From the NCBI GenBank assembly GCA_040905665.1, contig JBBDRD010000036.1, positions 26,703 through 90,702 of the forward strand: a stretch of DNA of 64,000 nucleotides, written 5' to 3'. Below the pieces are notes generated by a model that saw nothing but the letters and a program-made list of their open reading frames with translations, did no database searches and was not told the DNA's origin. This document shows positions 58,321 to 64,000 of this stretch, one piece after another (position 1 is the first letter of the stretch; each line of letters opens with the position of its first letter). A program made the position numbers and the translations under genes. This DNA is from DASVCN01 sp040905665 (GTDB taxonomy: Bacteria; Deinococcota; Deinococci; Deinococcales; Trueperaceae).

Positions 58321-59466
58321 TCAGTTGCGCGGCCTTATCAGACCGTCCGATTGGAGACGCTCGAGCCACGGCTTTAGTTCCTGAAGATCGATTTCCAGAC
58401 GTGCAGCGGCATCTTCGATGCTGAGCCCACGGCGAATCGCTTCGAGTACATTTCTGCCGTTTACGCCGTAATTGTCGCCGAACTTCATCGACAGCTCGGT
58501 CATCGGGTTGAGCGCGTCTCTACCCCGCAGAGTGAGGTCGAAACGACGCCGCTCCCAGCCTGGAGGATCGTCGGGCAGTTGTAGGTCGGGCACCGTCTCG
58601 AGCGGGGTGAAACGTCCACCGGTGCCCAGAAGTTGAGCAGCGAGATGCAGGTACGGCTTTCCCTCACAGTAGAAGGTGTAGCCGCCTTCACTGGCTGTAA
58701 CGCCGGTGTAGTTGTTGGGATCGCCGGCGGCCGCCCTGCGCTCGAGTGCGAGTCCCAACAGGCCGCGCATCAACTCCCCGCCGATCGGATGCAGCAGCAT
58801 TGGGGGCCGCTCGCTCTCGAGGCTGTACCGGTAGATGGCTCGCAAAGCGTCGCTCCGCTCCCAAACCTGCCCCTCCCGCTCGAAGAAGGCGGCCCCGATG
58901 CGCCCCTCGTGGAAGAGTGCGACGCCCCGCTCCGCCCGGTTACTCGTTGCGACGGGGGTCGTGGTCGATGTTGTGGATGCTTTGTCGGCGGGCCTCATAG
59001 GTGCAGTTGCGGCGGCCAGGTCCGCGGTGGCCGGGGTCGCGCCGTCCGGGCTCGTGGCGGCGCCGGCGACCGTTAGAGCGCCAGTAAGCCTCTCCGCCTT
59101 GGCCCTGCTCACGAGAGCCCTCAAATCGACTAGTCCGGTCGGCAGTGGTTGAGCAGGACCGAATATCGGCAAAGCTCTCATTACGCCCAATACCGAGCTG
59201 GGGAAGGGACTGGACAGCTGCGCCACGTCCGCAACGTGGTGGGGTTCGAAGTGGAAGTCGACACCACTCGAGCTTGCCTCGCCTGGGGTGCCAAGATCGA
59301 AGCTGCTCTTGATACGCCCATTGTCGAGGAGCAGCAGACGGGTTCCGCCCGGGTAGCGCACCGCCAGCGTCCCGCTACAGGAGAGTCGTAACGCCAGGTC
59401 GAGCAGGCCCTCCTGGCTGAAGGCGCCGCTATTTCCCAGCATCCCGCCCGTTGCCCGGTGCGTCAT
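58321..59466 (-). CDS. DUF4388-like protein with C-terminal HTH-like segment
   Basis: A 381-residue cytoplasmic protein. The N-terminus FSQEGLLDLALRLSCSGTLA followed by RLLLLDNGRIKSSFDLGT resembles DUF4388 (PATAN) signalling modules, and a second copy-like segment occurs near residues 190-215 (GVALFHEGRIGAAFFEREG). Between them is a Thr/Ala-rich linker. The C-terminal ~45 residues (VLEAIRRGLSIEDAAARLEI) look like a winged-helix or repressor-type HTH. ATG 59466 overlaps the NUDIX stop (ATGA). Such proteins occur in Deinococcus-type and myxobacterial genomes. Its place before wzz suggests a control role in polysaccharide export; function unproven. Confidence 0.6.
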   Translation of the reverse strand: MTHRATGGMLGNSGAFSQEGLLDLALRLSCSGTLAVRYPGGTRLLLLDNGRIKSSFDLGTPGEASSSGVDFHFEPHHVADVAQLSSPFPSSVLGVMRALPIFGPAQPLPTGLVDLRALVSRAKAERLTGALTVAGAATSPDGATPATADLAAATAPMRPADKASTTSTTTPVATSNRAERGVALFHEGRIGAAFFEREGQVWERSDALRAIYRYSLESERPPMLLHPIGGELMRGLLGLALERRAAAGDPNNYTGVTASEGGYTFYCEGKPYLHLAAQLLGTGGRFTPLETVPDLQLPDDPPGWERRRFDLTLRGRDALNPMTELSMKFGDNYGVNGRNVLEAIRRGLSIEDAAARLEIDLQELKPWLERLQSDGLIRPRN

Positions 59467-59894
59467 ATCGCGGGGCCGAGCGCCTGGCGCAAAAGCTTCT
59501 GATCCTCTGGGAATGACAACCTTCCCAACGCCTCATCCGGGCCGATGAACTCCCCTTCGGGGAACAACGGCTCGCTCATCCGTGGCTCCGTCGCGTCAGT
59601 ACGAAGTAGATACCAAGTGATCTGGCGCGCCTCGCCTCGGGCGTTCACGTAGCGCGTACTGAATGTCTTGTGTGGATCGGGGCAGCGACAGTCGACGCCT
59701 GCTTCTTCGGCAACCTCTCGCAGGGCCGCCTCGAGCGGGGTCTCGCCCGGGTCGATGTGCCCTTTAGGGAAAACCCATGTGCCGTTGTAATGCCGGATCA
59801 GGAGGATCTTCTCCTCGTTGTTGACGACCACTCCTCCGGCGCCTTCGGTGACGTCCGCCGTGCCCGTTTTCCACTCTCGGGGAGCGGGTGACAT
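59463..59894 (-). CDS. NUDIX hydrolase
   Basis: A 143-residue hydrolase of nucleoside-diphosphate-linked compounds. The Nudix box GHIDPGETPLEAALREVAEE with AGVD following matches Gx5Ex7REUxEExGU fully, so it should be active. EGAGGVVVNNEEKILLIRHY and WVFPKGHI are typical of the diadenosine polyphosphate/ NTP-cleaving subgroup in Deinococcus-like bacteria. ATG 59894 is the first gene of the overlapping operon ending with rmlA. Substrate unknown. Confidence 0.9.
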   Translation of the reverse strand: MSPAPREWKTGTADVTEGAGGVVVNNEEKILLIRHYNGTWVFPKGHIDPGETPLEAALREVAEEAGVDCRCPDPHKTFSTRYVNARGEARQITWYLLRTDATEPRMSEPLFPEGEFIGPDEALGRLSFPEDQKLLRQALGPAI

Positions 59895-59984
59895 GCTGCC
59901 GCAATGCTAACACTAAAGCGGTCGCTCACAGGCGCCGCGGTCCGCCGCAACTCGCCGTCCCGATCGTACAAGTGCGCGAGTTCC

Positions 59985-61661
59985 TCAACGAACCGCCAGC
60001 GTTCCACCGGTATCGAGAAATTCAAGGATCCCATCGACGAGCGCCTGCGCCAACATCGCCTGATACGCTTCGCTCGCCAGTTTTCGGCCCTCCTCCGGGT
60101 TGCTTACGAAGCCGAGTTCTACGAGGATCGCGGGAGTGCGGGCGTTTCTGAGCACGAAGAAGACGTTCTGCTTGACCCCGCGGTCGGTTGCGCCCGAGGC
60201 CTGCACCAACTTCCGTTGGACCGAGTGCGCCAGGCGGCGGCTGTAGTTGAGCTGCGTTTCACGCAGGATCTGGCCAGAGGTCTCACTGGCAACCCGAAAC
60301 GACTCGTCGGTGAGGGCCTGGCCGAGAGAGCGATTGCCGCCGCCGTTCTCCGTGATGGCGCGCTCGACGAGGCGTGGGTCGAGCGGCTCGCCGAAGACGA
60401 AAGTCTCGATCCCCTCCGCGCCGCTGCTGCTGAATGAATTGGCGTGTATCGACACGAACAGGTTGCGCTCCGGCGTGGCGAAATCGGCACGCGCCGACAG
60501 GTCGCCGCGGTAGTCGGCGGAGAGGTGATTGTCGCCGCTGCGGGTGAGGATCACCTCGACACCGCGAGCTTCCAGCAGAGCCTTGGCGGCGAGCGCCACC
60601 CTAAGAACTATCTCCTCTTCCTTCCAGTGGCCGTTGTGCGCACCGGCAAACTTTCCGCCGTGTCCAGCGTCCAGAACCACCACCGGGCGCGCCTGAGGAG
60701 GAGTGGGGGCGACCGCGACCGGCTCAGGCGCTTGGTCGGGACCCAATGCCAGAGGTTCAGCCGGTATGTCGGTGACTAGCTGCGCTACCGCCGATCCAGT
60801 CAATAGGGGAGCGAAGTCGAAGTAGAGGGTATTGGATTCGGTCCGGCCGGTGCGGAAGCCGCTGCCATCGGCCCCAAGGTCATGGCGAGTCCTGACCAGC
60901 AAGGCCGGGCGGCCCGAGACGCGCGTGAAGTAGACGGCGCGCAGGTTCTCGTCGCGCTGCTCCCACGGCTCCCCAGCCGTGGAGTTGGCGGCGAAGGTAA
61001 TCAGCATCATGTTGTCGCGGACGGCGATGCTGTACTCGCTAACGCTGCCCAAGTCGACGGCGACCCGAGTGAACTCATCATGCACGCCAATGCGAAAGCC
61101 CGAAATCGTGGCGTCGCCGGCAGAGGCTTGCGTGGTGCCGGGCTGTGCGGAAGCGAGCTGGGTAGGCGAGACGGAGGTCTGAGGCAACGCGGGCGGCTCT
61201 GCCGGCAGGTTGACAGTGATCAGCCGGTACTGACTGTGCCAGGCGTAATCGCACTCGAACGCCTTGGCTATGGGGACGATCGGGACGTAGGAGACACCGC
61301 CAACGATGATCGCCATGGGAGAAGCGATATCGCCGCCATTTGCGCTCAAGACACCGGACCTCTTCTCCAGCCCTTCGGCCACGTCGGAGGTGGCCTGCAT
61401 GCGGGCGGTGGTTCCGTTGCCACTGAAGGTGAGCGTTTTGGTCTCGTTGCTGTATTCGAGACGCAAGCCCATGGCTTGAGCAAGGGGTACCGCCTTGGCG
61501 TAGGCGTTGCTGGAGTCACCGTAGGCGATGAAGTAGTACGGCCCGGATTCCTCAGACAGATTCTCGTCGACGGCGAGCGAGTTGTGACGCTCTTGAGCGG
61601 AGACCGTGCCCAGTAGTAGGCACAGGAGGGCAAAAAGCAGCGCTGGAAGGGAACATTTCAC
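59985..61661 (-). CDS. N-acetylmuramoyl-L-alanine amidase (Amidase_3) with AMIN-like domain
   Basis: A 558-residue exported cell-wall hydrolase. It has a signal peptide (KCSLPALLFALLCLLLG), then a copper-amine-oxidase-N-like/SLH-like segment (PYYFIAYGDSSNAYAKAVPL, DIASPMAIIVGGVSYVPI) at ~35-150, an AMIN-type beta domain (~180-290; ISGFRIGVHDEFTRVAVDLG) and the Zn amidase at ~328-550. Zinc ligands are His in VVLDAGHGG, Glu in WKEEEIVL, His in FVSIHANSF, with catalytic Glu in VELGFVSNPEEG. All are present. It cleaves the amide between MurNAc and the stem peptide during division or remodelling. Confidence 0.93.
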   Translation of the reverse strand: MKCSLPALLFALLCLLLGTVSAQERHNSLAVDENLSEESGPYYFIAYGDSSNAYAKAVPLAQAMGLRLEYSNETKTLTFSGNGTTARMQATSDVAEGLEKRSGVLSANGGDIASPMAIIVGGVSYVPIVPIAKAFECDYAWHSQYRLITVNLPAEPPALPQTSVSPTQLASAQPGTTQASAGDATISGFRIGVHDEFTRVAVDLGSVSEYSIAVRDNMMLITFAANSTAGEPWEQRDENLRAVYFTRVSGRPALLVRTRHDLGADGSGFRTGRTESNTLYFDFAPLLTGSAVAQLVTDIPAEPLALGPDQAPEPVAVAPTPPQARPVVVLDAGHGGKFAGAHNGHWKEEEIVLRVALAAKALLEARGVEVILTRSGDNHLSADYRGDLSARADFATPERNLFVSIHANSFSSSGAEGIETFVFGEPLDPRLVERAITENGGGNRSLGQALTDESFRVASETSGQILRETQLNYSRRLAHSVQRKLVQASGATDRGVKQNVFFVLRNARTPAILVELGFVSNPEEGRKLASEAYQAMLAQALVDGILEFLDTGGTLAVR

Positions 61662-61755
61662 TCTGTACGAAAGTGTATCACGGGGTACTTTTAACGGCTC
61701 CTGGAATATTCACTTCCTCATCTAGCGAGTGATAAACTTTTATCGGGAGGCAGCG

Positions 61756-61977
61756 ATGGCTTCGATCGAACGGGCAGAGACTCGCAAGCAGCAGATAGCG
61801 CGACGGCTCAAGGTAAGCGAGCGCGTACTCGAGCAGTACTTGCAATCCAAACAGGCCGAGGTAGAAGAGTCGGAAGCATCCGCTGCAGCTAGCGGCGGTG
61901 CCTCCATGGTGTTCGATACCGAAGCTCCTCGCAGGCAAGCTGAAGCTCCTCGCAGGCAACGAGAGAAGCGAATTTAG
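61756..61977 (+). CDS. Small charged hypothetical protein
   Basis: A 73-residue cytoplasmic protein, not recognised. ATG 61756 has GGGAGG five bases upstream, a better start than 61729. The first half is helical and charged (AETRKQQIARRLKVSERVLE), the second half is Ala/Ser/Arg-rich, ending in two TEAPRRQ/AEAPRRQ units from a 21-bp direct repeat (GAAGCTCCTCGCAGGCAAGCT at 61922-61942, then a second copy with a slightly different end). Divergent from the amidase gene. The helix LKVSERVLEQYLQSKQ might be DNA-binding, but that is a guess. Confidence 0.5.
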   Translation: MASIERAETRKQQIARRLKVSERVLEQYLQSKQAEVEESEASAAASGGASMVFDTEAPRRQAEAPRRQREKRI

Positions 61978-62013
61978 GCAGATCAGACTCGCTCCAGCCA
62001 GTCGATTGCCTGG

Positions 62014-62406
62014 CTAGCGAACAGGGCTCTCCTCCGTCTGGGTGTCCTCCGACGAGTTGACGCCCAGCACCGCAGAGCGCTCGCGACGGCCGATGTACTC
62101 GAGCTTCACGGACTCACTGTCGACGTTCCCCAGCTGCTTGCGAAGCGCCTCCTCGCCAACCAGCCGGTAGGCGCCCTGTTCGAGGTGGTCGTAAACCGCC
62201 TTGTACGAGTGGGTGAGGTTATTGACGAGCTCGGTCGTCTGCACGAAGTGATCGTTCACTTCCTCCTTGTAGCCTTCGAACTCGCGGCGAATGCTGTCGG
62301 CTTTCCCAGCGTCGCCCCTGCGTCGGCGCAACGTCAGCAAGGCGCCGACTGCGCCAAGAACCACACCCACTATCAGCGCGCCGCCGATCCAGATCCACAT
62401 TTCCAT
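62014..62406 (-). CDS. YhcB/ZapG-like (DUF1043) single-pass membrane protein
   Basis: A 130-residue protein with an N-terminal membrane helix (WIWIGGALIVGVVLGAVGAL) followed by a coiled-coil-prone cytoplasmic part. EFEGYKEEVNDHFVQTTELV with NNLTHSYKAVYDHLEQGAY resembles E. coli YhcB (YREELVSHFARSAELLDTM, AHDYRQLYQHM), which links cell division and envelope synthesis. The last 45 residues are polar and disordered. ATG 62406, or MW at 62400, begins it; a threonine-dehydratase-type gene lies upstream with 93 bases between. The family is best known from Gammaproteobacteria, so its presence here is of note. Confidence 0.7.
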   Translation of the reverse strand: MEMWIWIGGALIVGVVLGAVGALLTLRRRRGDAGKADSIRREFEGYKEEVNDHFVQTTELVNNLTHSYKAVYDHLEQGAYRLVGEEALRKQLGNVDSESVKLEYIGRRERSAVLGVNSSEDTQTEESPVR

Positions 62407-62499
62407 CTCTGCTTACCTCCCAGGGGCTTCGCTCAATGGAACCATAACCGCGGCCCGGCGAAGTGGTCCGGCGAAGAGACCCTCGAATCTCATGGCAAA

Positions 62500-63486
62500 T
62501 CACCTTGCGGTCAAGGAGCGCACGGAGAACTCCTCCCGCCACCTTAGTACCTGGGCCAGGGTGACGTTCGCTCCGCACATCACCGGTGCAACAACTGCCC
62601 CGGTGAGGTCGGGTACAAGGCCGGCGACCAGCGCCGCGAGGGTGCAAGATGCCGCCGGTTCGACCAGCAGCTTCTCTTCGTCAAGCAAGCGGAACAGCTC
62701 CTCGAGCGCCTCCGCATCGGAGACTACCTCCACCCGCTCCACCGCTTCGCAGACGATGCCAAAGGGCCGCTCCTGGGTCCGTTTGGTGCCCAGGCTGGTG
62801 GCGATCGAGGTGAAGCGCTCCAGCTCGACGATCCTACCTGCCGCCAGACTGCGGGCCATGCAGTCCGCCCCCTCGGTCTCCACCCCGATTACTCGCACTT
62901 CGGGCTTTAACGCCTTGACCGCCGATGCAACCCCGGAGATCAATCCGCCCCCGCCTACTGCGCACACGACAACATCTAGATCTGGTACCTGCTCGAGCAG
63001 CTCGAGCCCGATGCTCCCCTGTCCGGCCATGATCGCCGGGTCATCGAAGGGGCTCACGTAGGTGAGTGCCTCCCTTTCGGCCAGTTCGAGCGCTTTACGG
63101 TTGGCGGCGTTCCAATCCTCCCCATGCACGATGACTCGAGCGCCCAGACGCTCGATCAGGGCGGCTCGGCGCGGCGGCGCGCTTTCCGGTAGGACGACCG
63201 TGGCCGGGGAGTCGAGTGTGGCGGCCGCATAAGCCAACCCCAGCCCGTGGTTCCCGGCCGAGGAGGCGATAAAGCCTCGCTTGCGGGCGCGCACATCCAG
63301 GCAGAGGAGCGCGTTGAGCGCCCCGCGGACCTTGAATGCCCCGGTAGGCTGGAACAGCTCGAGCTTGAGCATGACCGCTGCGTCGAGCCGGCGGCTATAG
63401 CCTTCGGCTCTCTTTACTGGGGTCGCCGGCAGGTAGGGCGCGAGCCGCGCTCTAGCCTCGAGGATCTCTTCGATGGGAATCAGCAT
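62500..63486 (-). CDS. Threonine ammonia-lyase / serine-threonine dehydratase family (PLP)
   Basis: A 328-residue fold-type II PLP enzyme. The Schiff-base Lys is in LFQPTGAFKVRGALNAL, the phosphate-binding Gly loop is AVGGGGLISGVASAV, and SSAGNHGLGLAYAAATLD binds the substrate carboxylate. It lacks the C-terminal ACT-like regulatory domain of biosynthetic IlvA, so it resembles catabolic TdcB or serine racemase. The motif SSAGNH (in place of SAGNHAQ) suits serine/threonine dehydratases of this short type. Substrate could be threonine, serine or 3-hydroxyaspartate. ATG 63486. Confidence 0.88.
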   Translation of the reverse strand: MLIPIEEILEARARLAPYLPATPVKRAEGYSRRLDAAVMLKLELFQPTGAFKVRGALNALLCLDVRARKRGFIASSAGNHGLGLAYAAATLDSPATVVLPESAPPRRAALIERLGARVIVHGEDWNAANRKALELAEREALTYVSPFDDPAIMAGQGSIGLELLEQVPDLDVVVCAVGGGGLISGVASAVKALKPEVRVIGVETEGADCMARSLAAGRIVELERFTSIATSLGTKRTQERPFGIVCEAVERVEVVSDAEALEELFRLLDEEKLLVEPAASCTLAALVAGLVPDLTGAVVAPVMCGANVTLAQVLRWREEFSVRSLTAR

Positions 63487-63637
63487 CTGTGCTCCGGCCG
63501 CTCCTACCCGCTATCTAGGAGCCATACCGGGTCGAGTGTACCGTTTCGTGAGCCGGCCTCCTCCTGCGCGAAGCGACCGGGTCGGTTTTCTGGGTGCTCT
63601 GGGTCCTTGCCTAGGTCCGACTTTACGCCTTGATAAC

Positions 63638-63666
63638 TTGACGCCTTAATAACTAAGGTATAGAAT
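63638..63666 (+). promoter_or_regulatory. Sigma-70-type promoter with direct repeat
   Basis: TTGACG (63638-63643) and TAGAAT (63661-63666), each 5/6 to consensus, have a 17-base spacer. A direct repeat ACGCCTTGATAACT (63625-63638) / ACGCCTTAATAACT (63641-63654) covers the -35 and the spacer, suggesting regulator binding. It is in position to drive the small membrane-protein gene at 63717. Confidence 0.65.
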
Positions 63667-63716
63667 CGAGGCAATGAACGAATACATCATCCAACCGTCA
63701 GCCAAGGTGTTTGCTC

Positions 63717-63977
63717 ATGGCTAGCCCGCTCCTCTTGGCAGGTGCCGCGTTCTTCACGATAATCATCGTCGGGAGTCTCCTGGTGGGCGTAAACGACTGG
63801 TTGGCAGCGCATCGAGCAGGGGCGAGAGTCGGTTTCCGGCGGGATCTGGATCATGGCGCCGCCATCACTCCTCTTGGCCGCAGCCCGGTCACAGCTCCTC
63901 GCGGCGTTGCCCGGTCCGCACGGGCGACCAACGGCCGACCCAGGGAGCATGGAAAGTTGCTAGTCGATTTCTTCTGA
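63717..63977 (+). CDS. Small membrane protein, hypothetical
   Basis: An 86-residue frame from ATG 63717 with an N-terminal membrane helix (LLLAGAAFFTIIIVGSLLVG) and a basic, low-complexity C-terminal part. No family is recognised. A consensus-like promoter lies 50-80 bases upstream. A 16-codon upstream frame (ATG 63674, MNEYIIQPSAKVFAHG) overlaps its start and could act as a leader peptide or be chance. The later half is Arg-rich and less protein-like, so the true end or frame may differ. It ends 23 bases before the window edge. Confidence 0.35.
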   Translation: MASPLLLAGAAFFTIIIVGSLLVGVNDWLAAHRAGARVGFRRDLDHGAAITPLGRSPVTAPRGVARSARATNGRPREHGKLLVDFF

Positions 63978-64000
63978 CCCCCCCCTGCCTGCCCTGCCCC

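Noticed and set aside
58049..58384. Plus-strand frame encoding KDTSV pentapeptides
   Set aside because: It is the mirror reading of a 15-bp array and runs antisense into the DUF4388 gene. The minus frame fits the operon spacing better.
1..64000. CRISPR arrays, tRNA or rRNA genes, IS elements or prophage
   Set aside because: I found no spaced identical direct repeats of CRISPR type, no tRNA T-arm with matching acceptor stem, no rRNA cores and no transposase or integrase frames.

Overview
This is a high-GC bacterial window with no rRNA, tRNA, CRISPR array, insertion sequence or phage block that I can see. The lineage is not certain. A pyrR-pyrB-pyrC operon behind a PyrR-type attenuator, a SARP-like regulator, a DUF4388-like protein and an ALDH7-like dehydrogenase would suit the Deinococcus-Thermus phylum (Truepera or Deinococcus-like). 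The Wzx/Wzy/Wzz-type polysaccharide genes and the N-acetylmuramoyl-L-alanine amidase suit an envelope with exported polysaccharide. This assignment is inference.

Layout. 1-2.7 kb (+): tail of a Gfo/Idh/MocA oxidoreductase, an extended SDR and a family-4-like glycosyltransferase, probably the end of a surface-sugar operon. 2.7-9.1 kb: a GAF protein with a degenerate GGDEF domain, a hairpin-rich divergent intergenic region, a large membrane Fe-S (HdrD-like) protein, a hypothetical membrane-anchored protein, an SCO1-type copper chaperone and a CRP/FNR regulator. 9.5-14.4 kb: a subtilisin-like lipoprotein, a collagen-like secreted protein and a SARP-like regulator with a decayed P-loop. 14.4-17.3 kb (-): pyrR-pyrB-pyrC with a visible attenuator. 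17.5-21.7 kb (+): a small ORF, an exported Glu/Ala/Val-rich protein, an OmpR/HK two-component pair, and a TumE/TumA toxin-antitoxin locus whose toxin gene is truncated. 21.9-24.5 kb: aldehyde dehydrogenase and a 5'-truncated DUF4143-type ATPase gene.

24.6-63.5 kb is dominated by polysaccharide assembly, mostly on the minus strand. It includes glycosyltransferases, a GDP-mannose pyrophosphorylase, a cis-prenyltransferase, a 1035-residue fusion of an O-antigen-ligase-like protein with a WbaP-like initiating transferase, and a visibly lower-GC island (about 33.6-44.1 kb). The island holds two more ligase/polymerase-like proteins, several GT2 enzymes, a pyruvyltransferase and a Wzx flippase. Next come an ABC exporter, a sulfate-activation group (sat, cysC, cysQ, SLC13 transporter) interrupted by a HEPN/MNT toxin-antitoxin pair, then ugd. 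A tightly overlapping operon follows: NUDIX, DUF4388, pentapeptide-repeat ORF, wzz, GT2, rmlC, rmlD, rmlA. The rightmost part has an amidase, a YhcB/ZapG-like protein and a threonine-dehydratase-type PLP enzyme.

How it fits together. Sugar nucleotides (GDP-mannose, UDP-glucuronate, dTDP-rhamnose; rmlB is not in the window) feed glycosyltransferases. The WbaP-type domain would start the repeat unit on a polyprenyl phosphate, Wzx or the ABC exporter would move it, ligase/polymerase-like proteins would polymerise or attach it, and Wzz would set chain length. PAPS-producing and PAP-recycling enzymes inside the cluster hint that the polymer could be sulfated. A recurring oddity is tandem repeats with exactly 15-bp periodicity at five separate places, some inside genes, where changes in copy number would keep the reading frame.
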